DNA of 32,695 nucleotides from positions 1 through 32,695 of the forward strand of contig DATJIM010000409.1 of the NCBI GenBank assembly GCA_035493195.1. Direction: 5' to 3'. Within the stretch, counting starts at the first letter, position 1. Each line of letters opens with the position of its first letter. The translations under genes were made by a program, and so were the position numbers. This document shows, piece by piece, positions 32,667 through 32,695 of this stretch. This stretch comes from Schlegelella_A sp035493195. Its GTDB lineage: Bacteria > Pseudomonadota > Gammaproteobacteria > Burkholderiales > Burkholderiaceae_C. The notes beneath the pieces are model-generated. The model saw only the letters and a program-made list of their open reading frames with translations, did not search any database and was not told the DNA's origin.

Positions 32667-32695
32667 ATGAAAAAATCTCTGCTCGCTCTCGCTGT
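32667..32695 (+). CDS. Start of a probable outer-membrane porin (truncated by window edge)
   Basis: Only nine codons are visible, reading MKKSLLALA, the typical beginning of a signal peptide in Burkholderiales porins. AGGAGA is located 8 bases before the ATG. Identity as a porin rests on this N-terminus and on the frequent porin-coq7 neighbourhood, so it is tentative. Confidence 0.5.

Overview
This is a very GC-rich chromosomal segment from a betaproteobacterium, most likely of the order Burkholderiales or a close relative. The evidence is the strong G/C third-position bias, the order tyrS / dtd, the order porin / coq7 / OsmC / ilvA, a Bug-type tricarboxylate-transport binding protein, and an intergenic repeat at about 19163-19230 of a kind I associate with Burkholderiales. 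Nothing looks like a prophage, insertion sequence, CRISPR array or tRNA cluster. The window is densely coded and no gene-free stretch reaches 300 bases.

Layout. (1) 1-1961, plus strand: the end of tyrS, a cation diffusion facilitator, and dtd. (2) 1975-12102, minus strand: a run of co-directional genes read from high to low coordinate. It starts with an acyl-CoA synthetase, continues with LivG-, LivH-, LivM-, LivK- and LivF-like ABC transporter genes, a 90-residue unknown protein and a PaaK-like adenylate-forming enzyme, and is followed by a small lipoprotein and a Bug protein. The pairing of a Liv-type importer with two CoA-ligase-type enzymes suggests uptake and CoA activation of an organic acid rather than amino-acid uptake. 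(3) 12215-16199, minus strand: a compact unit of TetR regulator, B12-binding mutase subunit, mutase catalytic subunit, and a MeaB-type GTPase fused to a PaaI-type thioesterase. The mutase lacks the residues that define methylmalonyl-CoA specificity. This is the best candidate for an undescribed system here. The TetR gene has a perfect inverted repeat inside its own predicted promoter. (4) 16332-17917: a 5'-nucleotidase-family protein and an unknown exported protein coupled to gspF.

(5) 17914-29554: a nearly complete type II secretion locus. gspG-H-I-J-K-L-M-N-D-E-F run on the minus strand with many 1-4 base overlaps, and gspC is divergent. Two palindromic elements interrupt the operon, one between gspE and gspF and one at gspG/gspH; the second also encodes most of the GspH leader peptide. 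Only the prepilin peptidase gene gspO is absent from the set. (6) 29560-31113: biosynthetic threonine deaminase ilvA, preceded by a predicted promoter and a near-perfect intrinsic terminator upstream of its start codon. This suggests an attenuated leader or a small RNA. (7) 31360-32695: an OsmC-family protein, coq7, and the first codons of a probable porin.

Functions were assigned by reading motifs in the translated sequence. No database search was run, so substrate assignments for the transporter, the two ligases and the mutase are inference.
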